A DNA stretch of 64,000 nt from Uranotaenia lowii (Eukaryota > Arthropoda > Insecta > Diptera > Culicidae). Position 1 is the first letter of the stretch; each line of letters opens with the position of its first letter. The stretch lies in contig NC_073692.1 of the NCBI RefSeq assembly GCF_029784155.1, positions 274,827,413 through 274,891,412 of the forward strand, read 5' to 3'. Both the position numbers and the translations under genes were made by a program. Below are positions 55,076 to 64,000 of this stretch, piece after piece. Below the pieces are notes generated by a model, which saw only the letters and a program-made list of their open reading frames with translations, did no database searches and was not told where the DNA came from.

Positions 55076-56338
55076 TAAAGGGTGATACGGTCAAAATTTG
55101 GTCAATATCAACTTGACGTATTTCTTTCAATTTTGCATTTAAAAACCTGAACACCCCTCATTTTGAAGGTGTGTGTGTAGAATGTTGCTCTTATTTTTAT
55201 TTTGGAATTCACTCTTCAGTTGTCAAAATGCCGTCCAAGGAAGAAGAGCAGCGTATCAAAATTTTGCTCGCGCATCGCGAAAATCCGACCTGCTAAATCA
55301 ACCGTTACAAATATAATTAAAGTGTTTGGGAAACGTTTGTCGACAGCCAGGAAGTCTGGATCGAAGGGAAATCGAAAAACGGAAGCCGCTGAGACGACAA
55401 AGAGAGTTGCCGATAATTTCAAGCGAAACCCTAACCTCTCTCTCCGAGATGCCGCAAATAAGCTGGGTATATCGTCTACAACCGTGCATCGAGCCAAAAA
55501 ACGAGCCGGACTATCGACTTACAAGAAGGTAGTGACTCCAAATCGCGATGATAAACAAAATACGACGGCCAAAGCGCGATCCCGGAGGCAGTACACGACG
55601 ACGCTGACGAAGTTTGACTGCGTGGTAATGGACGACGAAACCTACGTCAAAGCCAACTACAAGCAGCTTTCGGGACAGGAGTTTTATACGGCAAAAAGAA
55701 GGGGAAAGGTAGCAGATATTTTCAAGCACATGAAACTGTCAAAGTTTGCGAAGAAATATCTGGTTTGGCAAGCCATCTGTACCTGTGGTTTGAAAGCAGC
55801 ATTTTCATAGCTTCCGGGACTGTCAACCAAGAAATTTACGTGAAAGAGTGTTTGAATAAACGTCTGCTGCCTTTCCTGAAGAAACACGATTGTTTCGTAC
55901 TGTTTTGGCCGGATTTGGTATCTTGCCATTACGGTAAAAAGGTCATGGAGTGGTATGCCGCCAACAACGTGCAGGTGGTTCCCAAGGACAAGAACCCTCC
56001 CAACACGCCAGAGCTCCGCCCAATCGAGAAATACTGGGCTATTGTCAAGCGGAACCTAAAGAAGACCAAAAAAACTGCAGGACGTGCAGCTGTTAAAGGC
56101 AAACTGGCTTTCTGCGGCGAAGAAGGTGGACAAGGTGGCTGTACAAAATCTTATGGCAGGGGTTAAGCGTAAGGCCCGGCAATTCGGATTTGGAAAAGCG
56201 GAAGCCTAACTGAATATTTCTCCTGAATTTTATACTAATTAAACTTGAAAAAGAAATTTAATTTGATTTTTTAATTAAACGACTTTAACAATTTACACGC
56301 GTTTTCCCTTGACCAAATTTTGACCGTATCACCCTTTA
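55076..56338 (+). mobile_element. DD37E mariner-like element, complete ends
   Basis: TA flanks both ends (55076-55077, 56337-56338). The inverted termini begin AAGGGTGATACGGTCAAAAT and are identical for at least 27 bases. At 1259 bp the length is normal for a full mariner/ITm element. The transposase inside is frameshifted, so this copy is not autonomous, but its termini look intact. Confidence 0.95.
55228..56208 (+). pseudogene. ITm DD37E transposase, frameshifted
   Basis: The transposase excises and inserts the element at TA. The start is MPSKEEEQRIKILLAHREN at 55228, followed by a stop or frameshift near 55275. The helix-turn-helix region follows in another frame (55202-55810): LSLRDAANKLGISSTTVHRA. 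Catalytic motifs are FDCVVMDDETYVKANY (first Asp), LFWPDLVSCHYGKKVMEWY (second Asp) and TPELRPIEKYWAIVKRN (Glu). Exactly 37 residues separate the second Asp from the Glu, which gives DD37E. Further frame changes occur near 55790 and 56110; the C-terminus AGVKRKARQFGFGKAEA is back in a third frame. DD37E ITm transposases are known from mosquitoes. All catalytic residues persist, but the protein is broken. Confidence 0.9.
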
Positions 56339-56684
56339 TTCCAGCATTCAGTTATGTTATCTGGCAAATTGGTTTTACCAATTACATTTTGAAATTTTTG
56401 TTGAAAACTCCTTTTGATTTTTCGAGTTTGATAACAGTTTGATGTTCCAGTTTTTTTTGTGTTTGAGATACCCGATCTGGAGAGCATATCTAAATTGTTA
56501 CACAAACCCATCTCAACGAGATATTATTAACTTATTCAGATATAACTTTGATATGAAAATCTTTGTTTTGTTCGTTTCGAAAAAAAAAATGATAATATCT
56601 CTTTTGATACAATCAGTTGTTTTTTCTCTGTTGGGCAAGCAACTGCTTCGAAAACTTTTATTGGAAGTTTGAAGGTCTCATTCC
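56339..56684. other. AT-rich, no feature recognised
   Basis: No supported frame. Contains TTGAGATA-type motifs also seen at 56820-57000. Confidence 0.4.
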
Positions 56685-56760
56685 AATGAACCAGGCATGG
56701 TTCTGTGGAAGCGTGCTCGCCTCTCAACCTACAGGTCGAGGTACGAATCTCCTGGCTGAT
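56685..56760 (+). ncRNA. tRNA-derived SINE head or tRNA pseudogene
   Basis: GGCATGGTTCTGTGGAAGCG resembles an A box and D-arm, and GGTCGAGGTACGAATCTCC resembles a B box and T-arm, spaced as in a tRNA. The middle, CCTCTCAACCTACAGG, gives only a poor anticodon stem, so it is not a functional tRNA. No 3' tail or duplication was established. Confidence 0.45.
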
Positions 56761-56819
56761 ATCCGAAATTTTTAACAATTGTTTAAGATGGAAACAATGC
56801 ATGAAAGTTTGAGTACAAG

Positions 56820-57020
56820 TCATGAGATATATAATCTTGAGATATAATCTTGATGTAATGGAATCAAAGGGTGATATAATTTAGTTATGCATGTTTGAAC
56901 TTTTTGTTATAATTTGAGATATATAAACATCCTACGAGTACTAAATTATATCTCATTTTGATAGGAAAAAAATGAATATCAAAATATCTCATCTTGATAT
57001 AATTTTGTTTTTCTCTTCTA
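56820..57020. repeat. Inverted TTGAGATATAA repeats
   Basis: CTTGAGATATAATCTTGATG near 56835 and ATCTCATCTTGATATAATTT near 56985, with TTGAGATATATAA near 56915 and TTATATCTCATTTTGATA near 56945, form imperfect inverted repeats. Non-coding. Confidence 0.4.
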
Positions 57021-57264
57021 ATCGGGTATACTTGTTCTTTATTTTTGTAAACTGTTGCTCGCAATACAGTGATTTCGATGGTCTGATAAAAAATTAGTAG
57101 TGCCATGCGGTCTTGTGCAGGTTTCTTGGTCCTTCATTGCACTTTTCCGTGGCAGTAGTATCTGGTCAATTTGTGAACATGTATTGCTATTACTCCATGT
57201 CTTCAGGACCGATTTAGACCTCAAAAATGTGTTTTCAATTTTGAGATCAAGATCTAATCCAAAT

Positions 57265-57785
57265 TGGATTATAAACAGACCATTCTCATTACTCTCGTCG
57301 TGCAGATGTTGAGATCCAACGGTCTGTGTATTTCTCGATGATTTTGGTTCTTTCCAATGCGAGCATTTAAGTCCCCAACCAAAACATATTCTTTGTCAGA
57401 TGGAATTTTCGCGATCAAGTTGGAAATTTCAGCAAAAAGTTCAGGGAAACCATTTTCCGATGACACGTGAACAACAATCAGCACGAAACTAAGACCATTT
57501 TTCTCAATCCATGCCGAACACAAATGTTCTGAGTTTGCACGGAATGTGTTGAGCGTTATGCCTGATGTTTTACTTATTAACACCCCGGTGACTGGTTTTA
57601 GTTTTTTGTAGACATAAATGCCATACATAGTTTTCCGTTTCCAAGCTACTCCAGGTTGTTCGGGATTCCTGTAAGGCGCACACGTCCACATGATCTCTTT
57701 TGAGTTCGGCATCGATATTAATTCGTTTGTTATGCGTAGCGCATTCACGTATATTAATGGTTGCTAATACACATTCACCAGATTG
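57265..57785 (-). pseudogene. LINE APE-type endonuclease fragment
   Basis: On the minus strand the start reads VLATINIRECATHNKRINID and then HVDVCALQESRTTW, with the catalytic Asn and Glu of APE endonucleases. After a frameshift near 57670 the frame 57269-57748 continues with WKRKTMYGIYVY, LSFVLIVVHVSSENG and YVLVGDLNARIGKNQ, carrying the GDLNA catalytic motif. The frame degenerates after about 57300, before the SDH motif. No RT follows. It is an endonuclease-only remnant of a LINE whose clade cannot be decided. Confidence 0.65.
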
Positions 57786-57816
57786 TGTCGCGAGCGGTTC
57801 ACATCTGATTCATGAT

Positions 57817-58816
57817 CTACACCCAAAATAATTTAGAAATTATTTTTACGGGATTTTTCACGTAAACTAAGCTGTTGTGGCATCACATCGCATCTACGTA
57901 TGCTTTGTAATAACTACTGTACTTCCATATAACTGTCACATGAATTTCACGTAAAGTCTAGGTGGATGGTTTTGAATATTTTTTTTCAGTTTTCTCAAGC
58001 ATGTGGTAGTATATTCCTATTGGAAAAGCGAATTGTTGTCAGTCAGCTAACTTGATTTTGTCTGGATGCGGCAGCTCAAGAGCATTCAGCGTCGGAAGAC
58101 GAGCAGTACACCACAAAGGACTTCCTGCGGATCTCAAACACGAGAAATACAAAACCTCGGGAGCAAGGCGGTAAGTGTGAAATGTTTTAAAATTTCCTGT
58201 CGAAATTTGATTCAATTTAAACTGTTTGTGTTTTTTCATGCTTCGAAGAAAGCTTCAAGAAATCCGTGGAGAAGACGAGGAAGGGCCGTGAGAATAAGCC
58301 TAAGCACCAAATCGGCCCCAGATGGAAGTTTGTTTCTACTGATCCAAGGTAATTTTTTTTTATCAATTTGATAATTCTATTTTTAATTGTTAAATATTTT
58401 CCATTTTTTACAGGATTCAACAAACCAACTCAATGAAAAGAAGTTCCACAATTGTGATGAAATAGTGAATTATAAGTGTAGTGACATGACAGTGTGACGA
58501 ATAATAATAAAAATATTTTTTTTGATGAATTTCAATTTGTTTTCTTTTTTTTTATTACCAGAAACAGAAACGAAAAAAATAATAGAAAGAATCCAAATAT
58601 TATTTCGATACTAAACACATTTCACGAAGCTTTCATTTTCATAACACGTTGAACGCATGAAAAGTTCACGTAAATTGCACATGGTGTACATAGAACAAAA
58701 TTCCTATTAGGGGAGCGTTTATTTATTTTATTCGTACAAATTACGTGAAAATCAATTGGATAAAAATTATGTGGTTTTTCACGTAGCAGCAACGTGCAGA
58801 TTATTTTGGGTGTATA
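57817..58816 (+). mobile_element. TIR element carrying a spliced-gene-like cassette
   Basis: TA then CACCCAAAATAAT at the left (57817-57832) and ATTATTTTGGGTG then TA at the right (58801-58815) are perfect 13-bp inverted termini of a roughly 1-kb element. Inside are two GT..AG-type intervals in one orientation, described as a separate entry. A related, inverted but incomplete copy lies at 60785-61370. The superfamily is unknown. A TA duplication is assumed from the flanking bases. Confidence 0.6.
58050..58437 (+). pseudogene. Three-exon cassette of unknown product
   Basis: Exon-like blocks are about 58050-58169 (ending at a consensus donor GTAAGTGT), about 58247-58349 (ending GTAATT) and from about 58415 after TTTTTTACAG. 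Two phases stay open across the junctions. One reads QEHSASEDEQYTTKDFLRIS, then a basic stretch, and ends FNKPTQ. The other ends in MKRSSTIVMK. A poly-A-like AATAATAAAA follows at about 58501. The first acceptor reads CATG here but CCCAG in the copy at 60785-61370, which also keeps donor GTAAGTGT and acceptor TTTCTACAG. I do not recognise the protein. It could be the element's own gene or a captured host gene 3' end. Confidence 0.4.
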
Positions 58817-58821
58817 TATAT

Positions 58822-60768
58822 AAAAATGAATTTCTGTCTGTCTGTCTGTCTGTCTGTCTGAACTACTGAACCGATTTGCGTGAAACTTGGCAGGTGGGGG
58901 TATTGGAGGCAGGGGAAGGTTCCTATTGTGGTTTGAAATCCCTCTCTCTCTCATGCAGGGGGGGAGGGGCCTCCCAAACATAAAACAATTTTTTGCATAA
59001 CTCGAGAACCCATCAAGCAAATGGTAGCATATTTGGCATGGGGTGGTATTTGGGAACGAGGAATATTTCAATGAATAATTGGTACCCCTCCCTCCTTTCA
59101 GTGGCGTGATAGGAAGGGGGGAGGGGGGCTACCTTACAATTTTTCAAATTATCCGAGAACTAATCAAGATATTGGATCCAAATTTGGCATGGGATGGTAT
59201 TTGGATACGAAAAATATTTCAATGATTATTTGAGACCCCTCCCTCTTTCCAGTTGAAAGGGGGAGGGGCCTCTTTCATATTTTTTTATGTAATTCAAAAA
59301 CTAATAAAGCAAATGGAACCAAATTTGGCATGGGAGGGTATTTGGATACGAAAAATATTTCAATGATTATTTGAGACCCCTCCCTCTTTCCAGTAGGGTG
59401 ATATAAAGGGGAGAGGGGCCTCTTTTATAGTTTCCAACATAACTAAGAAAGTAATTAAGCAAATGGAACCAAACTTGGCATGGAACGATATTTGGGTACG
59501 AGAAATGCTTCTATGAATATTTGGTGTCCCTCGCTCTTTCGAAGAGGTGGATGAAAAGGGGGAGGCGAGGTCTCCCTTACAATTTTCAGTATAACTGGAG
59601 AGCTGATCAAGCAAATTGAACCATATTTGACATGTGAGTGTATTTGGATACGAAAAATGTTTCTATTATAAATTGAAGCCGTACCTTTTAAGCGGTAAGA
59701 TATAAAGGAAGAGGGGGGGGGGGGGGTTTCCATTTTTTTTGCATAACTCGAGAATTAATCGAGCAAATGAAACCAAATTTCATCATAATCATCAAAAAGT
59801 ATTTGAGTACGAAAAATACTTTTATGAATATTAAGTTATCACCCCTCTATTGAAAGAAGAGAACGGAAAGGGGGGTGGTACTCCCTTTCAAGTTTATACA
59901 TAACTCAAAAATTTACTACTTAAATAAAACCAAATTTGGCATGGCATGGAATACAGGAAGGGAAGAGGGAAGCTTACATTTAACTTTTATTTTACAAAAT
60001 CCGAGAAATGGACAATACTTAACATGGAAAATCATTTTGGTATGACTCTATGATTATTTGACACATCATCCTCCTTTCAGTGAGAAGGTACATGGGAGGA
60101 GGGAGGTGAGCCCAATACAATTTTGTTAGCATATAATCTCAATTTATGCCTACGAAGCCAACAAATGGAAACAAATATGGCATGGAAAGGTACTTGGTTA
60201 CGAGATATGTTTCTACGACTGTTATAGACTCTTATGCTTTACAGTGTAGAGAGGGAAAGAAAGAAAGGGGCTCCATACAATTTTTGTTGTAAAGCTTAAA
60301 TAATTACCAACCAACCAATGGAACTATATTTGATATAAGAGGATTTTTGGGAACGAAAAACATGTTTATTGAAGTTTACAATCTTCATTCAGCAGGGGGT
60401 GAAGGGAAGGACAGGGGGGGCTCTCTAATCAGTTTTTTAGCATAAATTCAGAACATATCAAGCAAAAACAACCATACTTTATAAGTTAGATTATTTGTGA
60501 ACGATTAATTTGGGACCCTTCTTTTTAGGGCGAAACTTAAGGAAACAGATGAAAATTATCAGATCTTTAAAACAAATCTATAAATCAAGATTCAGAATAT
60601 AAGTTATGGTTTGTGTTGCAATTTGAAAGCTCTCATTTTATAGTGGTTGCTTATTAATTTCGTCATAATTTAATTTAAAATAATACCAAAAACAATAAAA
60701 ATTTGAATGATTTCTGAAAATATCATTTGATTCTGAAAGGTGTAGCAAAGCACACCGGGTCAGCTAGT
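58822..60768 (+). mobile_element. Helitron-like element with about twelve internal repeats
   Basis: It begins TATATAAAAATGAATTTCTG followed by (GTCT)n and ends in TCAGCTAGT. A hairpin GGTGT/ACACC (60739-60756) lies about 4 bp before that motif. The body is a series of roughly 145-bp units, each with CATAACTCGAGAAC, AACCAAATTTGGCATGG, TATTTGGATACGAAAAATAT and a CCCCTCCCTC..GGGGAGGGG block. Repeats near 58900-59700 are most alike and decay to the right. No RepHel protein. The 149-codon minus frame at 58622-59071 is a by-product. Confidence 0.65.
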
Positions 60769-60784
60769 AATATATAATAATGGT

Positions 60785-61372
60785 TTTTTAAGATCCTGTA
60801 GAAATTGAAAAACTTTAAAAAAAATTAAAATTTGATGTCTCAATGATAGACAATTTACCTTGTCCGTAGACAGATTGTTCCTTGTGCCATGAATCTGATG
60901 GACAGCCATCCCGGGGAGTCCCACCAAAGCATGAGTTATCATGACAATACTTCCAGAAGCTTTTTCCGAAGCTGGGAACAATCACAACCCCAGCTTGAAT
61001 TAAACAAATTTTTCACTAGGAAATCAATACACTTACACACTCAATACTCCTAAGGATTCGCAGGATGTCCAGTATGGTCCGATGTTGAATGCTCTTGAGC
61101 TGCAGTAGTTTTACAGCATTAAATCAATTAAGCTGATTGACAACAAGTCCATTTTCCAAAAAGATTTTTTTACCGCACGCTTGAGAAAATTGCAAAAAAA
61201 CGAATGTGAATCCATCCACCTTGACTTTACGTGAAATTCATGTGTCTCTCATAGGTAAGTACAATAGTTATTACAAGATACATGTATAATCAATGTGAAT
61301 CACATCATGTGATGCTCCAAAAGCTTAGTTTATGTAAAAAATCCCGTGTATTTCAATATTATTTTGTGTGTA
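60785..61372 (-). mobile_element. Inverted partial copy of the 57817 TIR element
   Basis: Read on the minus strand, the outer end CACACAAAATAAT (61358-61370, TA outside) is followed by sequence matching 57833-58170. Shared blocks include CACATGAATTTCACGTAAAG and CTCAAGAGCATTCA. The donor GTAAGTGT, acceptor CCCAG, CTTCGGAAAAAGCTTCTGG and a second intron ending TTTCTACAG also match. The distal part with the second terminus is missing at the Helitron boundary. Confidence 0.6.
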
Positions 61373-63238
61373 CGATAGAAAAAAAAAATAGAGCACAGTG
61401 TGATATTTTTATTTTTAATTTTAATCTGGGTATTTTAAAAAAAAATATCTTTTTCGACATCAGTTTATACGTAAGTTGAAGTTTCATATTACAATTGGAA
61501 ATATATTTTGTTTCCAAACGGAAGTGCTTTGCTCAAGTTGGGTTAAATGTTCGTTAATTGGAATTTATGCTGCGTTGTAGTCAAAACCCATTAGAAACTC
61601 GATACATTTCCCCATAACAGAGAGAACAATCTCAGTATTCCCACAGTACCCGAAACGTATCAACCACACTCCTTGCAAAGAATTCGCTACTTATTTGTGC
61701 CAGTTTGTGTGAACTTGGCGAATCCTAGCTTCAAGCATCCCACGGGACGCTACTAAGAGAAAACTAATTTCGAAGCCTTCATCAGAGAGCTACGTCTTCT
61801 ATAGTTTTGCCAGGCGAAAAGGAAAGAACAAACTTTAATAAATTTGTTTATTAGGAAAATAACATTATATCGCTGACGTTGCTGCATCAGCTTCGGAAAT
61901 AAGTTTACGTTACACGTTCTATTTGGTTCTTGGCATTTCTTGAATCCTGAAGCACATTTTCGATGGCTGGCACCACTAGCATAAACTTACTAGCAGTCAG
62001 TTGTAGGTTGCTAGTAGTTAGTTAGTTAGGCGAGCGGCTTCCTCTGCAAACTATTCTCTCCAGAACAGCTGTTGATACAAGAGTTTATTTTCCGCTTCTA
62101 TTCTGCTTCTTCCGTGTATGTTTCTATGCTTGTGCCAAGGAAGAAGAAAAGGAGCTTCAGCATTCGAAGCATCAGCCATGACCGGGTAAAAGCACACAAC
62201 AAAAGCACTCTTTCAACACCCTATCGAGCGCACTGAGAAAAGGGGAGCCACACAAGTTTCGCCAAATAATGGCAGACTTCATCGAAGAAAGGCGTTGCAC
62301 AAAATAAGTATACCAAGGAGTTTGCTTGCTTCGCTATTTTCCGATTGAGAGCAACCCTTTCTATACTTCTACAGGATACCTTTTCCCGATTGCAGGTGTT
62401 TGGCTGCATGGCGGATTTTAGTTAAATAAGTTATTTGTCGCTTTTGATAAGTGGTGGTTGTTTGGAAAATTGTACCCTTGGCTTTGGATGAGTTTTCTTG
62501 GTTCGTGAAGGTAAAATCTCTTTGCGTTGATTTGAATGATGTAAAGATAAGTGTTGCACTCTTCAAATTTCATTCCAAACTTTACACTAGATACTAATAC
62601 GATTTCGAGACAACAAACATATTGAGAGTTATGCAAACCACCGATCATGCAGTAATAGATGAAACTCTAGATTGTGTAGATTAGTGTGGTTGAAAATTAT
62701 ATCTGATTTTTTTTCTTTTAAGTCCAAATTTTCGACAATATGGAAAATTAATTTAATCATGTTCATTGACACGTGCGGCGAGATGAAAATGCTAGGTAGA
62801 ATTTTTGTAAAGGAATGAAGAATAGGCGGATAGGCAAGCATCAGATGAGCTTCGTAGGATAAAGTTTGGATAGGTGTTGAAACTGTAAGTCTAGGGCATT
62901 TTTTTTATTGGAAAGCATGAAAGTGTGGTGGTACGCCTTTGCCGTACAACAGACTACTCTGTATAGGAAGCGTGATCGACTTTTGATCAACACATTTCTA
63001 AACACAGCAGGCCAGTTGGATTGTGTATTGTGAATACGCATCATCAACCAATATGGAAAATGGATAACATACGCTAAATTTTTTTTAATTTTTAAGTTGT
63101 TCAGATTTTGAATGTTATTTGTGATATTATTTTTTTTTAAATCGGCCTTGCAGTCTATTTTCGAATTGAGGATTATTTTATTTCATCCAATGTTTCGAGA
63201 CTTGGTTGTTCTGATCCTCAGGGAAAACTACAATGTTG
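61373..63238. other. No gene recognised; 61500-62450 is less AT-rich
   Basis: A patch with unique-looking sequence contains TTAGTTAGTTAG (about 62015) and several small frames on either strand, none with a recognisable domain. The minus frames at 62369-63047 are short and overlap. Possibly single-copy DNA. Confidence 0.4.
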
Positions 63239-63240
63239 TA

Positions 63241-63924
63241 GGGGAGAGTGGGGTATCGTGGGCCATGGGGAAACGTGGGCCACTTTTAATATCTCAGATG
63301 TGTGTTGAGATAAAAATCTCAAACCAACTGTCATAGTCGTCGCTTTGCGTGAGCATATATTCCTATATGTTGTTGACTGGAATACGCATCATATGCTTCT
63401 TTTATTTATCAAGCTAAAAAAAGTTAGAAAAATTTACTTACATAATTAAAAAACACCTGCTAATTTCATCGATGGAGAACCTAAAGTGCATAACAAAAAT
63501 ATGCTCATACGCTTATGATCTTAGTTCTGTCTGTGGAAAAGGAATTTTTGATGAAACATCAATAAGTCACAGAAACGCAACCAATTGGAAATCGTAGCTT
63601 GTGGGGAAACGTGGGCCACTTATATTTTTATGTTTGTATACACATTCAGAACTTTAAATACGTTTTATCTATCTGTAAAGTTTTCTTATGCCAAATGAAG
63701 ACTTATAAAAATATTTTGTCCATCCTATATAAGAAATTTTGCCAAAACATTCGCGAGTCAGGTTTTGGAATCTATGCGATCATGCACAGCTCTCTTTTTT
63801 ATTTCATCATCTGAAATTGCTTTAAAATAACGAAATGAATTAGGAAATCATAGTTTTGGGTCAACTCATTAACTTTGTATGTTATTTGGTCAATTTGGAT
63901 TTGGTGGCCCACGATTCCCCACCA
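63241..63924. mobile_element. TA-flanked GGGG element with CGTGGGCC motif
   Basis: The left end is TA then GGGGAGAGTGGGGTATCGTG with GGCC, followed by a repeat GGGGAAACGTGGGCCAC (63267 and about 63602). The right side is GGTGGCCCACGATTCCCCACC at about 63904-63924. The termini are imperfect inverted repeats and the last bases at the right are degenerate. It is non-coding, of the same general type as the elements at 10070 and 23797. Confidence 0.65.
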
Positions 63925-64000
63925 TTTTTTAAAATCCAAAAAATATTGCCTTTTTTTCAAACAGTCAGAACTTGGGGAAAATAACTTACTAAAATTTTAA
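63925..64000. other. Window end, AT-rich
   Basis: No feature recognised. Confidence 0.4.

Noticed and set aside
58622..59071. 149-codon minus-strand frame with PPLPPIPPP-like stretch
   Set aside because: Spans the boundary of two transposable elements and the GTCT microsatellite; not a gene.

Overview
This window looks like intergenic or heterochromatic DNA from an insect, most probably a mosquito-like dipteran. It is AT-rich, I recognise no conventional single-copy host gene, and almost everything identifiable is a transposable element. The dipteran assignment is an inference. It rests on a degenerate DD37E (ITm) mariner with a TA duplication, short elements with TA-flanked GGGGA ends, Jockey, R1 and Penelope lineages, and a BEL/Pao element primed by tRNA-Tyr. 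No marker gene fixes the species.

Layout. 1-6.7 kb: fragments of CCGGGC-rich and G-rich DNA elements, a short retroposon with a perfect 25-bp duplication, and a 5'-truncated Penelope-like element. 6.9-9.4 kb: arrays of CCGTGTAA and a 7-bp GAGACAT satellite, interrupted by a gag-only Jockey-like element with an open frame and a 34-A tail. 9.5-21 kb: foldbacks and non-autonomous DNA elements (a TA-flanked GGGG element, a 1.5-kb hAT-like element with 8-bp duplication, a TAA-flanked element), a GT-rich minisatellite beside a promoter-like segment, and two old inverted duplications. 23.8-29.1 kb: a GGGG element, a Helitron-like element, a long nested hairpin, a LINE tail and a rearranged Tc1-like element inserted in that tail. 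29.7-32.8 kb: a decayed RTE-like LINE.

33.7-41.8 kb holds the best preserved element, an 8.1-kb BEL/Pao retrotransposon on the minus strand. It has an intact 1791-codon Gag-Pol, 507-bp LTRs with one difference seen by eye, a 5-bp duplication, a tRNA-Tyr primer site and five hairpin-forming repeats between the stop codon and the 3' LTR. 41.9-42.5 kb is a TTAA-flanked piggyBac-like element. 46-50 kb is a truncated R1-like LINE apparently nested inside a TA-flanked GGGG element. 50.9-56.3 kb contains a foldback of tRNA-like repeats, a second copy of the 23.8-kb element, a Helitron 3' end, a degenerate transposase and a complete but broken DD37E mariner. 57.2-61.4 kb contains a LINE endonuclease fragment, a TIR element carrying a spliced-gene-like cassette, a second Helitron-like element and an inverted copy of the cassette. 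63.2-63.9 kb is one more GGGG element.

The elements do not form a pathway. What ties the window together is nesting and inversion: elements land in earlier elements, and many have become palindromic. The only intact long coding regions are the BEL Gag-Pol and the Jockey-like Gag.
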